From the IMG/VR virus record IMGVR_UViG_3300032288_003086, positions 1-64,000 of that record: 64,000 nucleotides of DNA, one strand, 5' to 3'. How positions within the stretch are numbered: position 1 is the first letter of the stretch; each line of letters opens with the position of its first letter. Positions 51,714 to 62,500 of the stretch are shown here, in pieces. The position numbers were made by a program, and so were the translations under genes. The notes beneath the pieces were generated by a model. That model ran no database searches. It saw only the letters and a list, made by a program, of their open reading frames with translations, and was not told where the DNA came from. Source of the DNA: a virus.

Positions 51714-54700
51714 ATGGTTGATCCATTTAACCTGTTTAGTTCAGATACAAGCTCAACACCAGATCCTACACCTGAACAAAGCGTAGGTGGAAGATCCTCT
51801 GAACCTGCTCAATCCCCTTCTCTTGGGGAGGCTGTCAATCAAGCTGCCAACACTGTAATGAGTCAGCAGCCGATGTTTGACGTTAGCAGCTATGACCCTA
51901 AGTTAAAAGAGCGTTACAAAAGCGATCCTAGTATCTACAATGATTACTTTGATCCTACTGCTGATAATGAAAGGGTTGCTTATGAGAACTGGGATAAGAT
52001 GGACGCCCTGGGTGCAGGATTCGGTGGCTTCATAGAAAACTTCAAAACATCTTATTCAGAAGGATGGATGGCCTGGCCTAGGATGGGTAAGGCTCTTTTT
52101 AATTTGGATGCTGATTATCTGATGCCTTCTGAGAAAGAACTTGCTCAGATGGCAATGAATGAGGAGAAGATGCGGCTTGAAAACCCTATCTTCTATGCTC
52201 CAGGTACGGAAGATGATTTCCTTACCAAAGGATTCATGGCTGAGACTTTTCAGAATCTTGGTTTCACTTTTGGTACAATGGGGCAGCTTACTACAGAGTG
52301 GGGTATAACAGCAGCAATTGCAGCTTTAGGAACAGCGGGTGCAGCTCCAACAGGAGGTACTTCAGCTGCAGCAGCAGGAGCTGTTGTAGGTGCACAAGTT
52401 GCAGCAACAGGTGTCAAGCTTGGAAGAATAGCTTCTGTATGGCAGAAGATGGGAAGGTTCTTTGTAGGAAGTGCTGCTGACGATGCTGCTAAGGCAGGTG
52501 TTAATGTTACTGCAAATGCTGTTGATGATATTACATCTACAGCCACACAAAGTGCCATAAGGAGAAGTGTTGCAGATGATGTTGCTTCATCAACTCTGGG
52601 ACCAGCTACTGGTGGAGGTTCCCGTATTTTGGATAATGCATTACAGCTTGCTTCAAAGACTCCTATAGTAGGGAATTTTGCAGATGCTGCTCGTATAATC
52701 AGGGCAGGAAGAAACGGTACACTTACAGGTGCTGAAATTGCAAAAGTAGGAGCAGGTGCTCTTAGAAGAGGATTTGCAGAATGGCAGATGGCTGCTGGTG
52801 AGGCATCCATTGAAGCAGGGGGCAACTATGGTCAGATTGTTACTACTCTTACTGATGAATACGCCAAGAAGAACAATGGCGCTCTTCCAATGGGAGATGA
52901 ATACAAGAAGATACAAGACCTGGCTATGCAGAGTGCCACTTCTGATTTTGCAACCAATGTGGCAATTCTTGCAGTAAGTAACAAGCTTATGTTTGGAAAC
53001 ATGATACGCAAGTTCATGCCAGACAGTAAAGCTGTTATTGCATTGAGAAGTGCCATGATGAAAGACATGGCTGAGGAAGCGGGAGTACTTGCTGTAAAAG
53101 GCATGGGTAAGGCTGGTAAGGAAACAACAAGGTTATATCAAAAAGGACTTTTAGGTACACTTGGTCTTGCTCCTCAGATTGCTACAACTTTTGGTGGTAA
53201 AAGAGCTGCTTGGGAAGTCGGTAAAAGTACTCTGAAAGGAGTGACTAGATTCCAACTATTGGAAGGTCTTCAAGAAAACTTGCAAGAAGGAACCAATGAA
53301 TATCTCATAGATTATTACACAGATTTATACAATGGTGATTTAGCTACTTGGGGTAAGTCATTTGATGAAGCTGTGGATTCCCAGATGACCAAGCGTGGAG
53401 CAAAGACATTCTTAATGGGTGCCATGACAGGATTGTTTGTGAATCCTGTGGTGAATACCATACAATATGGTGCGGCGGCTTCTGGTATTAATCCAAACTT
53501 GAAGAACCACCGTGAAAGCGTATCCAGGAGTGTGGAAGCCATGAATAACTTCTTCACTAGCGGGCATGAGAATGTATTGAAGGAGACTGTCAAAAACATC
53601 AAGCTTCAGACAGCTTATAATGACGGTATGGTGGAAGCGCTTAATACACAGGATAAGCTGCAATACTATAACAACAGAGATTCAGCTTTGATAGCTGCGG
53701 TGATGCATGCAAGAAGAACTGGAACCATGGATCATCTAAGCTCCTTTATAAAAGGATATGGTGAGAATTTTAGTGAAAAGGAATTTCAAGAGGCTTTCAA
53801 TTACACTCCTCAGGAGTTAGGCAAGTCATCTCCTTCTGAAGTCATGGGAGATATATCCAATTCTGTAAAGAAGTTCTCTGATATCTATGACAAGAACATG
53901 ACCAAGTTTGGTTTGTACTTGGGCATGGATGAATACATGAAGGATCCTGGAGCCAAACAAAGGTTTGGAATCAAGAAGGCGGCGTTATTAGATGCCATTG
54001 AAACAGTATCCTTCATGGAAGCTAAGGGTCAACAAAGTGTTGAACGCCAAAAACAAATGCTGCAGGAGATTGCCTCCTATGCTTCAATAGGCAGTAGTCT
54101 GTCTGGAGCATTCAATACCATCATCGACCCAGATGAGATCGACAATCAACTGCTCCTTCTTCAAAATGAGATAAAGACTCTAAGTGATATAGAGCAAACA
54201 GACCAGACCAAGAAAGCCATTGAGGGTAAAAATCAAGAGATAGATGACTTGAGCATACTTAAAATGTTCATGTATGATCCTCAAATTGCTAAAGATCCAA
54301 ATGATCCTTCCAAAAAGATAACTCTTTGGGATGTTCGTATGGCACTCAAGGATCAAGCAGGACTTAGAAAAGGTATTGCTACTGTTCTTTCTAGATATCT
54401 GCAAACCAAGAATGAACAGAATGGTGTAAAAACTCCTGTAAATGAACAGGAAGTATACGATGCCTTGGACACAATTCTGGACTATGTAGCTCTAGGTAGA
54501 GATCATGCTGAGTATGTACAGGCTATAAATTTGCTAAATGATCCTGAGACATTCACCAATCATATTGCAAAGATGCAAGATGCCAGGGCGGGTGCTTTTG
54601 CCAGATTGATATATGATCAATATCAAAAGCTTGGTGAGATAAGTGAAGTTGCAAGAGAGTGGGTAGAAGCTCCTGAACAAAAACAAGCTCTTGAGGAACT

Positions 54701-56576
54701 ACTCAAGATCAGTAAGAATCCTTCAGGCACATTTGAAAACCTTCAGAAGATAGAGCAGCTTCGCAGTAAACTTGCTGGTAAATCATCTGAGTTTGAAGCT
54801 CAGCGTACCCAGGAAGAGAAAGCTAAGCAAGAGGCAGTTGAAAAGGAGAGAGCTCAAAAACAGGCAGCTTCAGACCAGAGTAGGGACTATGTGGATATCA
54901 TATCATTATATGAAGATCCTGCCACTACACACCTTGCCCTTGAGTTCATGGCCATGCGTTATGATCTTGATGGGTTGCGGGACAACTTCCCATTTGCCAG
55001 TGAAGATCTTGCTCAAAGGGTTGTAAAAAGATATTATATAGGAGCCAATGGTGAGAGGGTTGAGTTCCCCAGGGCTTTAAGGATTAAACTCAGAAGTGAG
55101 CTGTATCCTTATGATGCAAACAATCAAAAAATACTTGATGAAAATCAAGAGCATGTACCAGTAGATACTGCTATTGATAATTACAATGCCCTGTTCCATT
55201 TTCTCATGGAGTATGAGTATGGTCTGTTTGTAAACCAGAAGGGCAATGAGATCATCCAAAACTCCCAACAGACAACAGAAACTGTTACTGCTGTAGATAA
55301 TGAGAAGGCCAAGCTGATAAACTTCGTAGGTACTCCTGTAGTTCTCAATGGAACATCAGGTACCTTGCGAATCATCGATGACCAGTTTATTCTGGAATAT
55401 GATAATGGAGACATGGTTCTGTTGGGCCCTGTATCTGAGGAAGCTTCATTTGACTCATTTACAGATCTTTCACGTTCCTATGTAAAGCAGTCCCCTGAGA
55501 ATGCCACAGTGGTGTCTAATACAGTTGCTGCCAAGGTAGATGTCCAGGAGTCTGGGGTAGTTACTATGGAAATATCTACAAACAACCCTAATGAAGTCAC
55601 TATAAACAATGTGACCTGGAGTGTAGATAGAAATCAAGCGGGAGAGATTATAGGATTTAACAGGACCACTGTTAATAAGAAAGGTAAGAGAAAGGTCCAA
55701 AAGATGTTTGGTACTGATCCAAAGGTTCAAGACTACATCCGCAGGGTCAATGCCTTTCTTATGATGACTCGTGCCATTCCAGATAACGTAATGGATGCTG
55801 CTACTGAGATTGAGAGTCTTGATATGGCTATTGCCCAAGCCACTCAGGAAGTCATGTCAATGGAGGAGCGCAAACTTCGCAGTGATGAGTTAATGGCTCA
55901 GTATCAAGTGAATAAGATTATCAGGGACAGTAAGACTCCTGATATCAACTTCTTGATACATCAGTGGAATAACTCTGAGACCAGAGCTGATATGACTCAA
56001 GAAGACTTGATGAAATTATTCATGTGGGCTTCTGACCTTCGTAACAAGATAAAAAGTAAGTTTACAATATACATGGGCAACAGAGTCTTGGAAGGAACCA
56101 TGGCTGAGTTGATCCAGGAGTATGTCAATCCCATATCTGAAATAATAGATGCAGATGCCACAGAACGAACAAAACCTAAAAGAGCTACAAAACGAGGTGC
56201 TAAAGAAAAGGAGCGAATTGAACAGCTTGATCAAGCTCTTGCCCCCAGAAAAGGCAAACGAGGTGCTAAGGAAGCTGGAGTCGAACCTGAAGGAAAAAAG
56301 CCCAAGCCAAGATCAGTAAAGACTGCTGTAGAGTCAGTAGACAAGAAGGCTGAGAAGAAGGCATCCAAGAGAGGTAAGTCTGAGACGAAATCTTCAGCTG
56401 TTGCTGACACACAACAGAAAGCCAGTCTAGGTCCTGGAACAAGGATGGCCAATAATATCACAGCCAAGAAGCTGGATACTATACAGCAATCCATAGCAGC
56501 ATCTAAAACATCTGAAATCTTCGAGCCGCAGGGTGAGAATCCATTTGAATCATTAAAACAAGCTTGTAATACATAA
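51714..56576 (+). CDS. Giant virion ejection protein with hydrophobic segments (1620 aa)
   Basis: A 1620-residue protein. Residues about 1-190 are soluble (YDPKLKERYKSDPSIYNDYF, FGGFIENFKTSYSEGWMAW). Residues about 192-240 are Ala/Gly-rich and hydrophobic (AAIAALGTAGAAP, AAAAGAVVGAQVAATG), able to enter a membrane; another apolar helix is near 408-425 (FATNVAILAVSNKLMFGNM) and one near 565-585 (MTGLFVNPVVNTIQYGAAAS). Long helices follow. A beta-like region near 1180-1320 (NDMVLLGPVSEEASF; VTMEISTNN) precedes a highly basic tail (KPKRATKRGAKEKER; APRKGKRGAKEAG, then KAEKKASKRGKSE). Membrane-insertion segments plus a DNA-binding-like tail fit a protein that escorts the genome or polymerase into the host. 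It lies 6 bases before the next giant gene. Confidence 0.6.
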   Translation: MVDPFNLFSSDTSSTPDPTPEQSVGGRSSEPAQSPSLGEAVNQAANTVMSQQPMFDVSSYDPKLKERYKSDPSIYNDYFDPTADNERVAYENWDKMDALGAGFGGFIENFKTSYSEGWMAWPRMGKALFNLDADYLMPSEKELAQMAMNEEKMRLENPIFYAPGTEDDFLTKGFMAETFQNLGFTFGTMGQLTTEWGITAAIAALGTAGAAPTGGTSAAAAGAVVGAQVAATGVKLGRIASVWQKMGRFFVGSAADDAAKAGVNVTANAVDDITSTATQSAIRRSVADDVASSTLGPATGGGSRILDNALQLASKTPIVGNFADAARIIRAGRNGTLTGAEIAKVGAGALRRGFAEWQMAAGEASIEAGGNYGQIVTTLTDEYAKKNNGALPMGDEYKKIQDLAMQSATSDFATNVAILAVSNKLMFGNMIRKFMPDSKAVIALRSAMMKDMAEEAGVLAVKGMGKAGKETTRLYQKGLLGTLGLAPQIATTFGGKRAAWEVGKSTLKGVTRFQLLEGLQENLQEGTNEYLIDYYTDLYNGDLATWGKSFDEAVDSQMTKRGAKTFLMGAMTGLFVNPVVNTIQYGAAASGINPNLKNHRESVSRSVEAMNNFFTSGHENVLKETVKNIKLQTAYNDGMVEALNTQDKLQYYNNRDSALIAAVMHARRTGTMDHLSSFIKGYGENFSEKEFQEAFNYTPQELGKSSPSEVMGDISNSVKKFSDIYDKNMTKFGLYLGMDEYMKDPGAKQRFGIKKAALLDAIETVSFMEAKGQQSVERQKQMLQEIASYASIGSSLSGAFNTIIDPDEIDNQLLLLQNEIKTLSDIEQTDQTKKAIEGKNQEIDDLSILKMFMYDPQIAKDPNDPSKKITLWDVRMALKDQAGLRKGIATVLSRYLQTKNEQNGVKTPVNEQEVYDALDTILDYVALGRDHAEYVQAINLLNDPETFTNHIAKMQDARAGAFARLIYDQYQKLGEISEVAREWVEAPEQKQALEELLKISKNPSGTFENLQKIEQLRSKLAGKSSEFEAQRTQEEKAKQEAVEKERAQKQAASDQSRDYVDIISLYEDPATTHLALEFMAMRYDLDGLRDNFPFASEDLAQRVVKRYYIGANGERVEFPRALRIKLRSELYPYDANNQKILDENQEHVPVDTAIDNYNALFHFLMEYEYGLFVNQKGNEIIQNSQQTTETVTAVDNEKAKLINFVGTPVVLNGTSGTLRIIDDQFILEYDNGDMVLLGPVSEEASFDSFTDLSRSYVKQSPENATVVSNTVAAKVDVQESGVVTMEISTNNPNEVTINNVTWSVDRNQAGEIIGFNRTTVNKKGKRKVQKMFGTDPKVQDYIRRVNAFLMMTRAIPDNVMDAATEIESLDMAIAQATQEVMSMEERKLRSDELMAQYQVNKIIRDSKTPDINFLIHQWNNSETRADMTQEDLMKLFMWASDLRNKIKSKFTIYMGNRVLEGTMAELIQEYVNPISEIIDADATERTKPKRATKRGAKEKERIEQLDQALAPRKGKRGAKEAGVEPEGKKPKPRSVKTAVESVDKKAEKKASKRGKSETKSSAVADTQQKASLGPGTRMANNITAKKLDTIQQSIAASKTSEIFEPQGENPFESLKQACNT

Positions 56577-56582
56577 GATACC

Positions 56583-59500
56583 ATGAGTTGTTTCGTACCA
56601 TATGATAGCCTTCAGAATACCTTGCTGGCCGCATACAGGAGTGATTTCAACAAGTTCAAAGAGTTATCCGCAGTGATTGGCTCTGTAATGGGCACTAGTC
56701 TTTCCCCAGAAGCCAAGATCCATGCTGTATGGTTCTATGCTGGCTTTGTGGATACTGCTGCCCAGAACATTCCTGAGTTGCAAACCCAACAGTGGAGTGA
56801 TGGTGCATATAGGAAGTTGCATAACTACCTCAAACCTTTCCTCAATGGAGAGCAGGCGTTTGATTATGATATGCTTCTTGGTAAGATCAATGAGTTACTT
56901 GCTCCAGTGACACCAGAAGTTACTCCAGCACCAGCAGCTCCTGTTGAAGTAATTGAATCCGATGACCGCAGTCTGTCAGAAAGAATCAATGATGCCATAG
57001 CTGAAACATCACAGATTACAGAATCTGATCTTTCCAGTCATGTCAATGACATCATTAAGATGATTACTGACAATGCTGTGGAGCTTAATGAAGTTGTCCT
57101 GGATCCTCAGACAACAGCTGTGGGCAACATGCTTAAGTACCTCAAAGAAGTATTGTCAAAAAGAGAGGACTCATCCACCAAGGTATCAGTCTTGGAGAAT
57201 GTGAACTATGCTATTGACAACATGCTTCAATCCGCCACCCAAGGTTCAAAGTATTTTGACTTGGCCGCGGTAGAAGGCATAAGCATGCACAATGGTTATC
57301 CAATTAAGATAGTCACTAAACCCAATGGTGAAAATATACAAGTAGTGTATTCACCTGAAAAGGGAATTGATGTATACTGGTCTCCAGGAACACAAGAGCA
57401 TCTTGAACCTTATATTCAAGATAAAAGTGATCATGCTACTAAAGTGTTTCCACAAAAAGATAACTTATATGTAACCAATCCTAACACTGGTGCATTACGC
57501 ATACAACCTGATCAATTGTTTACAGGGGTATCCATACCTTATGAGAATGACAAGATACAAGGTGAAAGAGCTGAGGCAATTTCCCAAAATGCTCCAATAG
57601 GTGCACCATTCCAATCTTCAGTGACAGTTCGTGCCCATACCAATACTGTGGAGTTAAATGCATCACGCGTTGAAAGACTGGCTCAGGAATATCCTGATGT
57701 CAATAGGACTCTTGAGACAATGGAAAGACCTAATCAGCGTGAGATGCTTAGGAATGGCAATGGTCCCATCATAACATTATACAGGCCTGTATCAGGATTC
57801 ACCATAAGGATCAATGATCAGCTGGGTAATAATGGATTTGATCTGGATACTCTGGCTAATCTTGCAATAGTATATCCTGACAATAGTGTAGTTCCTTTTG
57901 ATATAAACAACACTGAGCATGTCAATATCCTCAGGGCCAATGTTGAAACCAAGACTGGACCTGAGACATATGGCTCCATGACTGACAATCAGTTTGAGCA
58001 GTTGAAAGAGTCTTTGATTCGATACAAAGCATTTGAAAAAGAAGTGATGGAGCGTATGGAGCAAGAGAATAGCTCTGATGTGGACATCAAGGATATATTC
58101 AATAGGTATTATAACCTAAGTAATAACATCCAGACTTCTGAACTTATCTCAGATGCCAAGCCTAAGACTAGCTTACGTGAGTTCATTGAAGAGAATGATG
58201 GCTCATTGCCTGTAATGCTGCAAAGCACAGATCAGGAAAATGCACAACCTTACTCAGGTAGGATATACATTGTTCTTCGTAAGCAGAAAGGTGTGTGGAC
58301 AATTGAGAGCACTCTTCCCAAGAATACTGTTATTGTAGGCAGGGATGGCACCAAGTACAGGAGTATTGAGAACTATCTGAAATCAGAAGGGGTCGATTAT
58401 ACCCAGGAGATCACATCCAACTTTGGTAATAACCAGGCTGTATATCTCTCCTTTCAGTATGTAGGGAATAGATTGAATCCAAGGATCATTCCTTTGATGT
58501 ATGACAAGCGCGTGCGCAACAGCAAGGATGCTGTGGACTTTGCAAGTAGTCTTGTATACAGCTTTATGCAGGCTAGCATAAAAGAAGGTAACACTGCCAC
58601 TGCTGACCTTAACAATATATTGTGGGGATTTGATGTGATGGATGATACCAGAGCTCAGTTCACAGTATTGAAAGAAGTGGGTGGCAAGAAGACCTATGGT
58701 ATCAGGTTCTTTGGTCTGCCAGAGCTTCAGAACAATGACCCTGAGAGAGCTGAGATGCTTGATAAGAAAGGCAAGAACTATGATATCGAGTTCAGTTCTG
58801 ATATGATGAACTCCTTGTTCACAGCGTTGGACCAGATGATTAAGGAAGCTGGGGTGAAGATTCCAGAAAACGCATCTGTGAAACAACTTAACATGAGTGC
58901 CATGGAAGCCATGAATATCCTTGGCTCGGAACATGCGCTTGTGAAAAAGATAAGTGATCTTGTACAGGATCTTTCTGCTGATATAAAAAGGAAGTATGCC
59001 CAGACCATGACCAAGCATGACAGTGATGTCCATGATGGTGATCTGGCCATGCCCATATTCACTTCCAAGTTCAAGGACTTTTCCATGTTTGATGGCAACA
59101 TCATGAAGGTAAAGCGTAGAACAGAGAAGACTGATATCCTGGATGCCTATGACAGGTTGGAGACCAATGACCAAAAGAAGCTGACTGTTACTGCAAATGA
59201 GTCATCAACCAGGGTTTTATCAAGTATTCCTAACAGACTGCTTGAAGAACCTATGAAGGAGGCTCCATACAGTGCACCCATACAAGTACCAAAGCCAGCT
59301 CGTAAAGTGCTGGTGGATCCTACTTCTGTAGAGAATCCTTTGAACCAGCCTGTCAATCTTAATGAGATTGATGAGCAGAATAATGAAAATCCTTTCTCCC
59401 TTGTAGAAGATATTGAATCCTTCTTGACACTCTCAAATGAAGATTTCTCTTCTGAGATACAAGCCATGAAGGATCTCATGCCTGATGCTTTCACTTTTGT

Positions 59501-62500
59501 AAGCACAGGTCTCAATGGTATGAATGTGGATGGTCATGTGCTTGGTTACATGCAGGATATGTTCATCTATCTCAATGAGACTCTGCGTGCAAAAGGTGTA
59601 GCATATCACGAAGGATTCCATGGTATATTCCGCAAAGTGCTTTCCAAGTCACAACAGGACTTCTATCTTAACAAGGTAGAAGAAGCCCTTGGTGGATATA
59701 AGACAGATGACAAGGGTAAGTACATCAGTGTACGGGGCAAGAAGATATATGCCAATGACTTTCGTCAGCGCCGTAAGTATGGTCACCTCAATGATGACCA
59801 GATACGATTCCTCATATATGAAGAATACCTTGCTGATTCCTTTGCTGACTTCATGGGAACCAACAAGGTTCCAAGGACATGGATGCAAAAGCTGTTTGCA
59901 TATCTCAAGAAGCTGCTCAACCTGTTCAAGAAAGGTGGCAGGATTGACAATCTGTTCTATGACATCAGCCTGGGTAAGTTCAGGAATGCTCCGATCATAG
60001 ACAACCAAGGTCCTAATATGGAGAAGGTGTATAGCCTTGACTTCAGGGGTATACCTATGGCATATGTTGAAACCACTGGTAAAGTGATCACCAACAACCA
60101 GATCATAGGTTCTGAAATATCCTTGGAGGTGAAGGACTTCATACTTCAAGGTATGGCTGCATTGTCTATCAAGAATCCTGACATGTCTGCTTCTCAGTTG
60201 TTTGACTTGGCCAGGATGGAGGTGCTTAAGATGAAGGACATCAATACCTTGATATCCCAGTCTCCAGAACAAGAAGCTGAGATCTTGGCTAAGTATGGCG
60301 AGGAGTTTGCCACTGCAAGATGGCTTTTAGGAGCCATGCTAGAGGGTGAGACCTTTACATATAGAAACTTGACCAATGCACAGGAGTATGATAATCAAGC
60401 TACTACAAGTAAAAAGCAGAATGATATTGTCATAGCCAACCTTAAAAGATTGAAGTCTACAGTTATAGAGGAGTACAATAAGCTTGAAGATCTTGAAGAT
60501 GTAGCGGATGATGAGAATTTTGAAGAAGACTTCAACAAGCAAGATGAAGAGGTTGAAATCAAGGATTCATTCTATGAGGGCGCAGGCTTTGTTGGTATAA
60601 AACCCAATGAGGGCAATGCTGCTTTCCGCAGGATGATTCGTTTGATTACTTATGAAGAGATAGATCCTGTCCTTGGCATCAAGGTGCGCAGGATGGTAAA
60701 CTCTGCTTTGATATTCAGTACCATTACCAAGATTGCCTCAACAGAGTCAAAGGGTAATGCCATTCAAGCCATAAGTGATAAGATACAAGAGCTGGACTCC
60801 CAGATCAAATACTTCAGGGAGAATGTACAAAGCAAACTGCCAAACCCTAATGTCATTCCAATAAGTTATGACAAGGCCATCAAGCTCAGGGACAGTCTCA
60901 AGGCGGTATATGATACCATAGATAACATCGTAGGTCTCAATGAAGACTTCGAGGCAACTCGAAACGAGCATGTACTTAAGCAGTTCTCCACTGTATTCTC
61001 AAAAACCAACATCAAGCTTATCCAAGCCGAGGTTACTACTGAGATAGAGTTCGACCAGAACAAAAAGCCAGTACCTGTTCCTACACCTGAGTCTGCTGTG
61101 TCAGATATTGTCACGCTTTATGATATCAATAAGATAAGGAGTTCGCTGCGTGATTCCATATTGTCAATAGACATGACTAAGGATCAGGCAAAACCTCACT
61201 TGCAGAAGTTGCGTGAGCTGGCCAAGCTGCTTAATATAACCAAGCAGTCTGCCATTGACAACATGCTGGATACTTTCTTCACAGATAGTGGTGTGATCAA
61301 TGACCATGCTTTCAGGAACTTCATTGATGATGTATATATCACACTGTCAGCTTTCAATTTAGACATACCTTACTCGCTTCTGTATAATGCAATAGGTCAT
61401 ACGGTCTATATGGCCATGGGTAAGAACCTGGCCATGTTTCCCCAGAACAGTGACTTCAGAAGGTCATTGAGTTTAAATAAGGATTTCTTTCAAGATTTCT
61501 CCAAGGTAAAACATGACTTCTGGTATCACAATCTTGTCAATGCGATCGAAGCTTCCGTGGAAGCATCCAATGAGTCCAAGATGCGCATGAACAATGAGGC
61601 ATTGACTACAGCATTGAAGAGGTTCACTACTCCGTATGTGGCTGCCTATGGTGAGTATATTATAAAGCATGACCCTACAATTGCTGGATCAAGCACTAAG
61701 AATGCCAATGGTGACACCATATACAAGTATGTGGATCCTAACAAGGAGATGATCATTCTTCAAAAGCTCAAATCTTTTGATAATATTGAAGAAGGTCTTG
61801 CTGCAGTTCTTAATGATGGATTCGAGCATTTCTATGAGAACAATCCTATGTTGGACACCAATGATCCAGAAGTGCGCGCGTTCCTTCAGAACATGCGCAT
61901 GGAAGTCTTTGCTGGATTCCAACAAAGATTCAACATGCCAGATGGGGGTGTCAAGATGGGTGACCCTAGGACATTCAAAGATATTGATGATGCTGCCTTT
62001 TTGATGTCCATGCTCTCACTGTTTGTCAGTCAGGAAAGGATATATGTACCTGAGACCAAGAGTTACATCACATCATTCAAAAGGATTCTTACAGTATATG
62101 AAGCCACTGGTACCAGTATGGTCACCAATGGTGTACTTAGAAGATATTTTGACAATGCATCTGGCAATGTACTTTCAGAAAATGGTCGTCCTAAATACCT
62201 ATGGGATCTTGTCAATGTCCTCAAGCAGGAGTATGAATTGATTCGTACTAACTACGAGCAGGAAAGAACCAATGATGCAAACACCAAGAAGTACCTCAAC
62301 TACAACATCAACTCTGCCATAGACGAGAAGACAGGGTTCCCCAAAGACAGGGGTTTCAGGTTCAATGTGCTTGCTGACTTTGCAGATGCCAATCCTGATC
62401 TTGCCAAAGAGTTGATCATGGCTGCCAAGGAGGGATTGTCATTTGATGCCATCATGGCTTCCAAGTCTGAGAAAGTCCTGGTGGATGACATGCTCAATAA

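Noticed and set aside
58383-59174. 263-codon open frame on the - strand, and similar ones at 52250-52825, 3272-3823 and 59649-60272
   Set aside because: Each lies wholly inside a convincing + strand gene and encodes low-quality sequence without recognisable domains. They are explained by codon bias of the real gene.
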